35,219 nucleotides of DNA from contig DFCM01000141.1 of assembly GCA_002366995.1 (NCBI GenBank), positions 1 through 35,219 of the forward strand, written 5' to 3'. Position 1 is the first letter of the stretch. Each line of letters begins with the position of its first letter. The stretch comes from a bacterium UBP3_UBA3054 (GTDB lineage Bacteria; Auribacterota; UBA3054). The notes under the pieces were generated by a model, which was given only the letters and a program-made list of their open reading frames with translations, was not told where the DNA came from and did not search any database. This document shows positions 1 to 8,357 of this stretch, piece after piece. The translations under genes and the position numbers were made by a program.

Positions 1-2297
1 AGATCGGTGCAGGCGATCAAATGCCTGGCGGCCGGCTCCCAGTGCTTGATTACGGCGTTGGCGCGGCCGGCGACGAAGTTGTACTGCTGGTCGTTCAGAT
101 AAGTCGGATAGCACATCTCAAGCCTGGCGGCTGCCAACCTCATGTTCCCCTGCTGGAAGAGTCGCAGGCCGCTTTTGTAGAGGCATTCGTCGACCTTCTC
201 CTTCTCTATGGTCGGGAAGGAGGGATTCATGTCCATGTAGCGGTCGTACGATTCCAGAGCCTCCTCAAAATCCTCGCTCGCCATATAGTCGTGGAAATTT
301 TTGACAAGGCAGGTCTCGAATTTGCCCTTTATGTTCACGAAGCATTCCGGCTTCTCCTTCAGCATATTCTCAAGGCGGTCCCTAGCGGACTTGTAATGGC
401 CTCCCGCCATGTATCCGTCGGCTTCCTTGTCCAGGAGACTTACCGTGCAGTCCCTTCTCGCTCTTTCCAAAACGTCGGCGGCGCGTCTGTAGGCTTTTGT
501 GTCCCCGCAGCTGTTTTTTATGAGCGAGACCATATTGACGACCACGACCTCGTTGCTCAGGGCCACGTTCCTCATGATCTCGGCAATGTACTTCTCAGCC
601 GTCTGTTCGTTCATCTGGGACTTCAGACGTTCCAGGGCGGAATCTATGTCCTTGGCGGCCGGAGTGTCGCCGTAATTTTCCTTGATCTGAAGATAGGTGT
701 TGTAAGAGAGAACAGTTTCTTCCCTGAACTCAAGTTTTTCCGCCTCGGCAAGAAGATCCAGGGCATATTGGTCCCTTCTGTCATGGTTAGTTTTGCGGCA
801 AATCGAGACCCGATCCTTGAAATCGGCTTGCGCAATGGCTTCGGGATACAGCCGCTCGATCTTGGAAAGCGATTCCTCCACGGCGTTCCAATAGTTCGAC
901 TCGATATAAGCGCTCGCCAGCTTAAGTTCCGCCTCAGCCAGTTCCAGGGAAAGGGCTTTGACTTTGGATGCCGCCTCCTGCGCGGCCTTCGTTTTCGGAT
1001 AATCCGCGGCGACGGCCCTCAGCATCACGAGCGCCGGATCCTTCTTACCGCTCCTTATGTAATTTTCGGCGTCGGCGCAAAGCCTTTCCGCCTCGGCTTC
1101 CGCAAGGAAGCTTTCGTTCTCTTTTTCCATGGCGGAAAGCCTCGCCATGGAGGAGGAATTCGGGAGCATGTTCCTTAAGTTTTCAAGGATCCGCTGGCAA
1201 AGGAGGTAATTCCCGGCTTTGAAATTTTTTTCGGCGGCGGAAAGCAGTTTTTTGGAAAGCGTCCTTTCGTACTTCGCAAAGATCGCCTGGATCTTTTCAA
1301 CGTTCTCCGTCTTGGAAAGAGGATCATCCGCGAAACGTCCGCCCTTCAAGTCTTCCGAGACAACGATACCGAATTCGCTCACCCAGTAGGTCTTTTTCCC
1401 CGTCACGCCGTAAACTTGCGGCGCGGCCGTAACGGAGAAGGTGTCGGCGCTGACGTTGTCGAAGTAATAGTTGTAGCCGTCGAGCATGGGATTTTCGCCC
1501 AGCTCCCTTACCTTGGCGTTCAGGCCGCCGATCGCGGCGAAACGCTCGGGGCCGACGAATTCGCCGAACATGTCGCCGTCGTCGTCTATGAGGACCGCGT
1601 ATTTTATGTAAAATTCATCAAGGGCGGTCTTTTCGAGCCTGATTGCGACTCTCTTTTCGTTGCTCGCCTGGACATCCCGGGTCGTGAGATAGAAAACGCC
1701 GATTCCTATGGCGGCGCACCAAACAAGGGATATGATTATGCCGAGCCAGGCCATGATCGTTCCCCTCACGGTGTTGCGGCCGCGGGAAATGGAAAGAATG
1801 CAGAGAACAAGCCCTATGATCTCGCCGATCCCGATGACGAAGGGGCCTAAGGCGGCGAAAACAAGTCCCAGTTTCGCGAGCGTGTCGGAAGTGTGGATGA
1901 CGAAGCTTTCGTATGGGTCATAAAAAGTGCCTGGCGCCGCCACGCCGTAATTGGAGTTGCCGAGCGCGACCTGGTTCCCTCCCGGGGCGAGAGCCGGCGC
2001 TTCGGCCTTGATCACTCCAGCGTCCAGGACGAGAAATTCTATCCCGGCAATGGAGAACTTAGATCCGGCCTTTAGTTCCAGACTGGGCGCGTTCTCCCCT
2101 CCCGCAATGATTGGCTTTTCGTCCAGGCTCTCAATTAGCCAGACACCGTCCGAATACGTGAGCGAAGCCTGATAATCGCTGACACCCTCGCCATTAACGA
2201 CGACGGAATTGTCTTTCGCGCTCCCTATGGTGGCGCTGATCCCAGTTACCGTGAAGGTCTTTTTATCTGGCGTGTTTGGGAATGCGACTAGCTTCAT
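1..2297 (-). CDS. FHA1: FHA-like / DUF4190-like membrane / pilin-like / TPR protein (C-terminus beyond window)
   Basis: The reading frame is open from an ATG at 2297 to the window edge, giving 765 residues of an unfinished protein that aligns along its whole length with the next gene upstream (FHA2). Residues about 1-92 are a degenerate FHA domain: the usual SxxH reads SDYQ at 40-43. Residues about 139-171 and 180-204 are hydrophobic segments joined by a basic loop (SRGRNTVRG). Residues about 215-320 resemble the globular half of a GspG/pilin subunit, including the stretch VTGKKTYWVSEFG. From about 330 on, the chain is helical and TPR-like, with spaced Ala/Leu/Tyr positions. The function is unknown; I infer an inner-membrane scaffold or sensor. 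The start has no Shine-Dalgarno or promoter of its own and lies about 20 bases after the terminator hairpin of FHA2, so expression may depend on read-through. Confidence 0.8.
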   Translation of the reverse strand, partial: MKLVAFPNTPDKKTFTVTGISATIGSAKDNSVVVNGEGVSDYQASLTYSDGVWLIESLDEKPIIAGGENAPSLELKAGSKFSIAGIEFLVLDAGVIKAEAPALAPGGNQVALGNSNYGVAAPGTFYDPYESFVIHTSDTLAKLGLVFAALGPFVIGIGEIIGLVLCILSISRGRNTVRGTIMAWLGIIISLVWCAAIGIGVFYLTTRDVQASNEKRVAIRLEKTALDEFYIKYAVLIDDDGDMFGEFVGPERFAAIGGLNAKVRELGENPMLDGYNYYFDNVSADTFSVTAAPQVYGVTGKKTYWVSEFGIVVSEDLKGGRFADDPLSKTENVEKIQAIFAKYERTLSKKLLSAAEKNFKAGNYLLCQRILENLRNMLPNSSSMARLSAMEKENESFLAEAEAERLCADAENYIRSGKKDPALVMLRAVAADYPKTKAAQEAASKVKALSLELAEAELKLASAYIESNYWNAVEESLSKIERLYPEAIAQADFKDRVSICRKTNHDRRDQYALDLLAEAEKLEFREETVLSYNTYLQIKENYGDTPAAKDIDSALERLKSQMNEQTAEKYIAEIMRNVALSNEVVVVNMVSLIKNSCGDTKAYRRAADVLERARRDCTVSLLDKEADGYMAGGHYKSARDRLENMLKEKPECFVNIKGKFETCLVKNFHDYMASEDFEEALESYDRYMDMNPSFPTIEKEKVDECLYKSGLRLFQQGNMRLAAARLEMCYPTYLNDQQYNFVAGRANAVIKHWEPAARHLIACTD

Positions 2298-2317
2298 GAA
2301 ATGATCACTGCGAAAAA

Positions 2318-2342
2318 AAGGCCTCCCCGGGGAGGCCTTCTT
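2318..2342 (-). terminator. Intrinsic terminator after FHA2
   Basis: A perfect 11-bp-arm palindrome (2318-2339, centre CCCC/GGGG) is followed on the minus strand by a run of T (complement of the A run 2313-2319). It begins three bases after the FHA2 stop codon and ends about 20 bases before the FHA1 start. Confidence 0.85.
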
Positions 2343-5300
2343 TTATTTCTGCTCCGGCGGCTGGGCCTGTTGCTGCTGAGCCTTGGCAGCAGCCTCTGCC
2401 TCTGCCTCCGCCTTTGCCTTGTTCGCTTCAGACTTGTCTTTCGGCAGGAATTCCTCCAGGGAGGAAAGGTCGATGTCGATGTTAAGTGACTCGGTGAATT
2501 TCCGGACGCACTCTATGTAGGTCTTGTCCTCGTTCGTGTAGTAGCCTCTTATCTTGACGGCCGCTTCCGAAAGCTGTTCCGGAGTCAGCGTCTCCTTTTC
2601 AGCCGAGTCGACGATGGATTTCAGGAAGAGGTCGATTTTGGCGTTGCGGAGATTCCTGTCGTTGAAGAATTTTTTGAACATCCTGTTGACCTTCTTCAGC
2701 TCTTCGATCTTTTTCGATACGGAAACGAGCCTCTCTCCCAATTCCGGCACGTTGCGCTTTTCAAGGATGGCCTTCAGGTCGGCTCTCACGGCGTTGTGAT
2801 GGGCGATGTCGCGGTCGATCTGCTTTAGGATGTCCTCGTTGGCCTTCATTTCCCGCTTGTCTATGATCTCAAGCTCCTTGATCCTCAGGTTGAAGCGGTC
2901 GATCTGTTTCTTGAATTTCTCCCTGACGATATGCTTGCTGGAGCCGTTCGTCCTGATTATCTCGTTCAGTATCTGCTCCAGCTCGCGGATCCTGTCGTTT
3001 ATGATCATCAGCGACTTCTGATAGCTTCTGTCGACGTTCAGGAGGCTCTCCTGCATGTCAAGCTTATCCCTTTCGCTGGCCGTAGCGCTCGCATTCTGTT
3101 TCTGCGCGTCCGGCTCCGGCCTCTGCAGCGTGACGACGACCTCGCCGGAAGTTTTCTCGCGGTCGATCTTCATGAGAACGTTGCTGACGTTCTCAATGTC
3201 GTTCGTGACGGACAGTTTGGCGTAGTTGATCTTGATCCACTTGTAATCCCTGATGGTCTCCTGGAAATCGAGATTGGCCACGAACATGGCTATGAGCCTG
3301 TTCTCCTGGCGCGTGCAAAGATTGACGATGGAGTAAGCCCTGGCCGTGCAGAGGTCGAATCTGTAGCGCTCCTCGATGTCTTTGCAAGCGATCAGGTGCC
3401 TGGCCGCCGGTTCCCAGTGTTTGATGACAGCGTTGGCGCGGCCGGCGATGAAGTTGTACTGGTTGTCTTTCAGATAGGCCGGATAGCACTTCTCGAACTT
3501 GTCCGCGGCGTCCCGCATGTCGCCCTGCTGATAGAGCCTCACGCCGCTCTTGTAGCAGCATTCGTCGACTTTTCCCCTGTCTATGGCCGGCAGGATGGGG
3601 TTCATGTCCATGTAGCGTTCGTAGGCTTCCAGGGCCTCGTCGAAATCCCCCTTCGCGTAGTAGGTGTCGAAATTATTGACCAGGCAGAGCTCAAGCTTAT
3701 CCTTGATCTTCATGAAGGACTCGGGCTTCTCCTTTATGATGTGCTCGAGCCTGTCCTTGGCGGACTGGTAATTTTTCTCCTCCATGAACTTGTCAACTTC
3801 TTTGCTGAGGACGCTGACGGTGCAGTTCTTCCTGATCCTCTCGAGGATCTCCTCGGCCCGCTTGTAGGCCTTGGTCTCGCCGCAGCTGTTCTTTAGAAGC
3901 GTGATCATGTTCACGACGACGACCTCGTTGCTCATAGCCACGTTCTTCATGATGTCGGCTATGTATTTTTCGGCCGTCTTCTCGTTCATCTGCGTGTTGA
4001 GGCGCGCCAGAGCCGCGTCGATGTCCTTTGCGGCCGGCGTATTGCCGTAGCTCTCCCTGATCTGCAGATAGGCGTTGTAGGCCTGGACGTTGTCGCCCGC
4101 CAGTTCCAGGTTCTCCGCGCTCTTCAGAAGATTCATGGCGTACTGGTCCCTCAGGTCGTGGCTGAGCTTGCGGCAGGCCGAGACCTTGTCCTTGAAGTCG
4201 CCCTGCACGAAGGCTTCGGGATATTTCTGCTCGATCTTTCCGAGAGATTCCTCCACGGCATTCCAGAAATTGGACTCGATGTAAGCGTTCGCCAGCGCAA
4301 GTTCGGCGCTTGCCAACTCCAGAGCCAGGGCGTTGACCTGCTTCTTGGCTTCCTGCGCCGTACTGGTGTTCGGGAAATCCGCCGCGATGTTCCTCAGCGT
4401 CTCAAGCGCGGGGTCTTTCCTCCCGCTCTTGACGTAATTCATGGCGTCGGAATAGAGCCTGTGCGCCTTGGCTTCCATCAGGAAGGGCGCGTTCTCCTTT
4501 TCCACCGCGTTCAGCTTCGCCATAGCGGAAGAATACGGGAACTTGTTCTTCAAATTCTCGATGATCTGCTGGCAGAGGTCGTATTTTTCGTTCTTGAAGT
4601 TCTGCTCAGCCGCGAAGAGGATCTTTTCGGAGAGTTCCTTCTCGTAGCGCTGCGGGATGGTCTGGACATTCTCGACGTCCTCCACCCTGGCCAGCGGATC
4701 GTCCTCGAAGCGAGAACCCTTCAGATCATCCGAGACGATGATGCCAGATTCGTTCACCCAGTAGGTCTTCCTGCCCGTCACGTTGTAGACCTGCGGCGTG
4801 GCGGTGATGGTGAAAGTGTCGGCGGAAACGTTTTCAAAGTAGTAATTGTAGCCTTCCCTCAGCGGGCTCTCGGCCAATTCCTTGGCCTTGACGTCTATCC
4901 CGGCGAGGCCGGCGAAGCGGTCGGGTTCCACAAATTCGCCGATCAGATTGCCATCGTCGTCGACTAGCACGGCGTACTTGACGTAGTATTCCGCCATGAC
5001 CGTCTTTTCCAGCCTGGCCACCACTTTCGTCTCATTGTGTACCTTGGTGTCCTTTGTCATGAAGTAGAAGAGCCCCAAACCAATGATGATAAGCCAGACC
5101 AAAGAGAGCACCACGCCGATCCAGGCCATGATCGTGCCTCTCACGGTGTTGCGGCGGCGGGATATGGAGATGACGCAGAGCACAAGGCCTATCAATTCGC
5201 CGACACCCAGGACCAGTGGGCCAAGGATGGAGAAGATCAAGCCCAGTTTGGCTAGCGTGTCGGAGGCCTGAACAACGAAGCCGGCGTAAGGATCTACGAA

Positions 5301-5738
5301 AGTTCCGGGCGCTGCCATCCCCCATTGCTGGCCGCCGACAGCGACCTGGTAGCCTTGCTGCTGCATGCCGTTCGGCATGACCTGCAGGGCGCCGCCTGGA
5401 GGAGGCTGCATCTGCTGGGTGTTGGGCGACTCCTCGCCGCCTTTCGCCTCGGTCATTATGACGTCGAGGACAAGGAAATCGACGCCGGCCAGAGAGAACT
5501 TCAGGCCGACTTTCAGCTTAAGGCTGGAGGAAGCTTCGTTTCCGCACAGGATCTTCTTATCATCCAGACTTTCTATGAGCCAGACGCCGTCGGCATAAGT
5601 GAGCGACGCCTGATAATCGCTGACATTGGGTCCTTCCAAATAGATCGGGTTGTCAGGTGAGGAACCGAAAGTGGCGCTGGGGCCGGTCACCGCGAAGACC
5701 TGCTTCTGCGGCGTATTGGGGAAAGCAACTAGTTTCAT
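2343..5738 (-). CDS. FHA2: FHA-like / DUF4190-like membrane / pilin-like / TPR / coiled-coil protein
   Basis: Complete 1131-residue paralog of FHA1. Residues 1-92 are FHA-like, but the phosphothreonine-contacting SxxH is SDYQ (40-43) and the NG turn is absent, so phosphopeptide binding is doubtful. A Gln/Pro/Met-rich linker (about 100-145) leads to hydrophobic segments 164-192 and 204-227 with a basic loop (SRRRNTVRG) between, as in DUF4190 proteins. Residues about 236-345 look like a pilin/GspG globular domain (helix LEKTVMAEYYVKYA, then TFTITATP and TGRKTYWVNESG). Residues about 365-850 are TPR-like helices, about 865-1090 a charged coiled coil, and the end is an Ala/Glu/Gln-rich tail. There is no prepilin cleavage site. 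The function is not known; I infer a membrane-anchored scaffold. The start is fixed by a -10 box seven bases upstream, and the gene is divergent from lysK. Confidence 0.88.
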   Translation of the reverse strand: MKLVAFPNTPQKQVFAVTGPSATFGSSPDNPIYLEGPNVSDYQASLTYADGVWLIESLDDKKILCGNEASSSLKLKVGLKFSLAGVDFLVLDVIMTEAKGGEESPNTQQMQPPPGGALQVMPNGMQQQGYQVAVGGQQWGMAAPGTFVDPYAGFVVQASDTLAKLGLIFSILGPLVLGVGELIGLVLCVISISRRRNTVRGTIMAWIGVVLSLVWLIIIGLGLFYFMTKDTKVHNETKVVARLEKTVMAEYYVKYAVLVDDDGNLIGEFVEPDRFAGLAGIDVKAKELAESPLREGYNYYFENVSADTFTITATPQVYNVTGRKTYWVNESGIIVSDDLKGSRFEDDPLARVEDVENVQTIPQRYEKELSEKILFAAEQNFKNEKYDLCQQIIENLKNKFPYSSAMAKLNAVEKENAPFLMEAKAHRLYSDAMNYVKSGRKDPALETLRNIAADFPNTSTAQEAKKQVNALALELASAELALANAYIESNFWNAVEESLGKIEQKYPEAFVQGDFKDKVSACRKLSHDLRDQYAMNLLKSAENLELAGDNVQAYNAYLQIRESYGNTPAAKDIDAALARLNTQMNEKTAEKYIADIMKNVAMSNEVVVVNMITLLKNSCGETKAYKRAEEILERIRKNCTVSVLSKEVDKFMEEKNYQSAKDRLEHIIKEKPESFMKIKDKLELCLVNNFDTYYAKGDFDEALEAYERYMDMNPILPAIDRGKVDECCYKSGVRLYQQGDMRDAADKFEKCYPAYLKDNQYNFIAGRANAVIKHWEPAARHLIACKDIEERYRFDLCTARAYSIVNLCTRQENRLIAMFVANLDFQETIRDYKWIKINYAKLSVTNDIENVSNVLMKIDREKTSGEVVVTLQRPEPDAQKQNASATASERDKLDMQESLLNVDRSYQKSLMIINDRIRELEQILNEIIRTNGSSKHIVREKFKKQIDRFNLRIKELEIIDKREMKANEDILKQIDRDIAHHNAVRADLKAILEKRNVPELGERLVSVSKKIEELKKVNRMFKKFFNDRNLRNAKIDLFLKSIVDSAEKETLTPEQLSEAAVKIRGYYTNEDKTYIECVRKFTESLNIDIDLSSLEEFLPKDKSEANKAKAEAEAEAAAKAQQQQAQPPEQK

Positions 5739-5745
5739 ACAGATT

Positions 5746-5774
5746 ATTCTACCATTTTTAGAAAAATGTTGAAA
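5746..5774 (-). promoter_or_regulatory. Promoter of FHA2 (leaderless)
   Basis: TAGAAT (5751-5746) lies 17 bases from a weak -35 (TTTCAA, 5774-5769). Only seven bases separate the -10 box from the ATG at 5738, so transcription would begin at or within a base or two of the start codon. The -10 is good and the -35 is poor. Confidence 0.55.
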
Positions 5775-5784
5775 CGGTTTTCAA
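5769..5784. promoter_or_regulatory. Inverted repeat between the divergent FHA2 and lysK promoters
   Basis: TTGAAA-CGGT-TTTCAA is a 6-4-6 inverted repeat overlapping the FHA2 -35 region and lying 9 bases upstream of the lysK -35. It has the size of a repressor or activator half-site pair. No regulator gene is adjacent, so its role is a guess. Confidence 0.3.
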
Positions 5785-5793
5785 CCTCTGATG

Positions 5794-5822
5794 TTGAACG
5801 CTATCCGTCATTTTGGTAGAAT
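5794..5822 (+). promoter_or_regulatory. Promoter of lysK
   Basis: TTGAAC (5794-5799), a 17-base spacer and TAGAAT (5817-5822) make a near-consensus sigma-70 promoter. The predicted leader is about 27 bases and carries only a weak purine stretch (AAGAAAG) as a possible ribosome binding site. Confidence 0.75.
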
Positions 5823-5855
5823 TACCGAAATCAAAGCTAAATAAGAAAGAACACT

Positions 5856-7406
5856 ATGGCAGAACAAATTAAAACTCCCAGCGCCCATTGGGGCGACAAA
5901 GCCGTCGACCTCCTGCTCCAGCAGAGAGGCAACGGACCCTTCCTCATCGCCAGCGGCATCTCTCCCTCCGGACGCATCCACGTCGGCAACTTAAGGGAAG
6001 TCCTGACCGCCGACATCGTCTACCGCATCTTAAAGGAACGCGGCCATGAGGCGAAGCTTATCTTCGTGGCGGACGACTACGACGCCTTAAGGAAAGTCTA
6101 TCCTTTCCTCGACCCCGCGGTCTACGAGAAATACGTCGGCTGTCCCCTCTCCGAGATCCCGGCGCCCGACGGCAGCGACATGACTTACGCGGAATACTTC
6201 CTGCAGCCGTTCGTCAAATCGCTCAAGAAACTGAAAATTGACGCGCACGTCGTGAGGGCCAGCGAGCTCTACCGCGACGGCGTTCTTAAGAAACAGATCA
6301 TCCAGGCCCTGAACGCCAGGGACGAGATCGCCGAGATCCTAACGAGAGTCACCGGCAAAGAGATCGGCGAGGACTGGAGCCCCTTCAATCCTCACTGCCG
6401 CCTTTGCGGCAACATGAAGACCACGAAACTTGTGGCGTGGCATCCCGAGACCGAGGAGATCACCTACTACTGCTCGCACTGCGACAAGGAACGCACCGTT
6501 CCCGTCGTCGGCAACGGCAAACTCACCTGGCGCGCCGACTGGCCGGCCAGATGGGCGGCTTTGGGCGTCGACGTCGAGCCTTTTGGCAAAGACCACGGCG
6601 GCAAGGGCGGCAGCTACGACACCGGCAAAGAGATCGTCAGGAAGATATACGGCGGCGTTGAGCCCTTCCCCATCATCTACGAATGGATCCGGCTTAAAGG
6701 CCTGGGCGACATGAGTTCAAGTAAGGGCAACGTTGTTTCCGTCGACGAAGTCTTGGAAGTCGTGCCCCCCGACGTTCTGCGCTACTTCATCACGCGCCCC
6801 GCTCCCAAAGCGAGTTTGGCCTTGGATCTTGTCACGCAGCTCCTTAACCTCGTCGACGAAGTGGACGACGAAAGCAAGAAGCAGCGTGACGCCAGAAGCG
6901 TCGAGCTTTCCCAGGCCGGCGGCTTCGTGCCTTTGCACATCCCCTTCAACCATCTGGTCAACGTCTGGCAGGTGGCCGGCGGCGACTTTGAGAAGGTCAA
7001 GAAAATTCTCACCCGCACCGGCTTCAAATACAGCGACGAGGCGGCTCTTCTTGAGCGCTGCCATTACGCCGACGAATGGCTGAAGCGTTACGCCACGCCG
7101 GAATTCATCTTCCAGCTTCTCGATGAAACGCCCGCCGAGATCGTTCCTCTCATCTCTGACGAAGAGAAGAAGGCCCTCTCCCTTATCGCGGACGAACTGG
7201 AGAAGAACCCTGAAGCGGACGGCAACGCCATCCACCAGATCATCTACAACATCGCGAACAGTACGGGCGTCTCGATGGGCAACCTCTGCAAGGCCCTCTA
7301 CCGCGTGACGCTGGGCAGGGACCGCGGCCCCAGGGCCGGCTGGTTCGTAGCCATGGCCGGAAACGACCAGATAGCCTCCCGCATAAGGAAATTCCTCGCG
7401 AGGTAA
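5856..7406 (+). CDS. lysK: Class I lysyl-tRNA synthetase
   Basis: Charges tRNA-Lys with lysine using ATP, in the cytoplasm. The 516-residue protein has the class I Rossmann signature SPSGRIHVGN (residues 36-45, HVGN replacing HIGH), the signature MSSSKGN (286-292) and a zinc-knuckle with CRLC (181-184) and CSHC (206-209). The long helical C-terminus is the anticodon-binding part typical of this family. Class I LysRS is the archaeal-type enzyme, found in bacteria only in scattered groups such as spirochaetes, alphaproteobacteria and some PVC members; it is unrelated to the common class II LysS. The gene stands alone with its own promoter and a terminator shared with the convergent uppP operon. 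Whether this genome also encodes a class II LysS cannot be seen here. Confidence 0.96.
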   Translation: MAEQIKTPSAHWGDKAVDLLLQQRGNGPFLIASGISPSGRIHVGNLREVLTADIVYRILKERGHEAKLIFVADDYDALRKVYPFLDPAVYEKYVGCPLSEIPAPDGSDMTYAEYFLQPFVKSLKKLKIDAHVVRASELYRDGVLKKQIIQALNARDEIAEILTRVTGKEIGEDWSPFNPHCRLCGNMKTTKLVAWHPETEEITYYCSHCDKERTVPVVGNGKLTWRADWPARWAALGVDVEPFGKDHGGKGGSYDTGKEIVRKIYGGVEPFPIIYEWIRLKGLGDMSSSKGNVVSVDEVLEVVPPDVLRYFITRPAPKASLALDLVTQLLNLVDEVDDESKKQRDARSVELSQAGGFVPLHIPFNHLVNVWQVAGGDFEKVKKILTRTGFKYSDEAALLERCHYADEWLKRYATPEFIFQLLDETPAEIVPLISDEEKKALSLIADELEKNPEADGNAIHQIIYNIANSTGVSMGNLCKALYRVTLGRDRGPRAGWFVAMAGNDQIASRIRKFLAR

Positions 7407-7427
7407 GTTGAGTTCCCTTGAGTAAAA

Positions 7428-7456
7428 AAAAGACCGGGCTTTTCGCCCGGTCTTTT
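7428..7456. terminator. Bidirectional terminator between lysK and uppP
   Basis: Twelve-base arms AAAAGACCGGGC and GCCCGGTCTTTT enclose a five-base loop, with A-rich and T-rich flanks on the two sides. It sits between the convergent ends of lysK and uppP and can stop transcription from both. Confidence 0.92.
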
Positions 7457-7472
7457 CTTTTATCTTATGATC

Positions 7473-8357
7473 TTATGAAGCTATGCAGACAAGCCCTATG
7501 ATCCAGAGGTAGACCACGAAGGGATGGAAGTCGTATTTGGAAACTAGCTTCAGAAGGAGCTTGATGGCGATGTAGCCTGATATGGCGGCTACAAGAACAC
7601 CGATTACTTGGACGAGCGCCGTGCCGTCGCCGTTGTGCCAGGATATGGCCAGGCGGGATCTGAACTCGGATGAAAGGCAGTCTTTCAAGGCCGCGCCGAG
7701 GATGACGGGAATGGACATGAGGAAAGAGAAGCGGGCGGCCGCTTCGCTTTTCAGTTTGCACAGAAGGCCGGCGTAGATGGTGCTGCCGCTCCTGGACAGT
7801 CCCGGAATGACGGCGACCGCCTGAGCGACGCCGATCCAGAGCGCGTCCTTCCAGGTCATCTGATCGAGACCTTTCAGGGTTTTTTCCTGCTCTTCCTTCT
7901 CTTCGGGAGGAAGGCTGTTGCGCTCTTTTAGGATCTTGTTCGCGGGAGTGAGCACCCAGTAGGCGCAGGCGATGAAAGCGAGGCCTATCAGTCTGTATGG
8001 CTCAAGCGGGATCTTGCCGATCTTTAGGCCTTCTTCGCAGAAAAGCCTTTCCAGAGCCTCGTCCAGGGTGAAGCCTACGATGGCGGCGGGCACCATGGAG
8101 ATCAGGATGAGAAGCGCGAAATAGAGCGCGTACTTCTCACCCTTGCAGAAATCCCTTATGAGGATCCAGATGTCCTTGTAGAGCGCCGCGAAGATCGCCA
8201 GGACCGTCCCGAAATGCAAAAGGACGATGTAATTGAGGTCGATGTCATGGATCGGCACGAAGAACTTCGCCACGGCCAGATGCCCGGAGCTTGACACGGG
8301 AATGAATTCCGTCAGCCCCTGGATGAGGCCGACCAGGATTGCGTCGAAAGTCGTCAT
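7473..8357 (-). CDS. uppP: Undecaprenyl-diphosphatase UppP (BacA family)
   Basis: Dephosphorylates undecaprenyl pyrophosphate so the lipid carrier can be reused for peptidoglycan and other surface glycans; an inner-membrane protein. The 294 residues include QGLTEFIPVSSSGH (13-26), which holds the family (E/Q)xxxE motif as Q13/E17 and the Ser-rich loop with H26, and PGLSRSG (185-191) with its conserved Arg. About eight hydrophobic segments are visible. A charged Glu/Lys insert lies near 142-163. The ATG shares its A with the stop codon of galK (TAATG), so translation is probably coupled. It is the last gene of the minus-strand unit starting at the hexosamine kinase and ends at the shared terminator. 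Confidence 0.96.
   Translation of the reverse strand: MTTFDAILVGLIQGLTEFIPVSSSGHLAVAKFFVPIHDIDLNYIVLLHFGTVLAIFAALYKDIWILIRDFCKGEKYALYFALLILISMVPAAIVGFTLDEALERLFCEEGLKIGKIPLEPYRLIGLAFIACAYWVLTPANKILKERNSLPPEEKEEQEKTLKGLDQMTWKDALWIGVAQAVAVIPGLSRSGSTIYAGLLCKLKSEAAARFSFLMSIPVILGAALKDCLSSEFRSRLAISWHNGDGTALVQVIGVLVAAISGYIAIKLLLKLVSKYDFHPFVVYLWIIGLVCIAS

Noticed and set aside
2343..2420. Gln/Ala/Glu-rich tail of FHA2 as a possible repeat element
   Set aside because: It is a low-complexity protein end (short Gln and Glu-Ala runs) and not a DNA repeat found elsewhere in the window.
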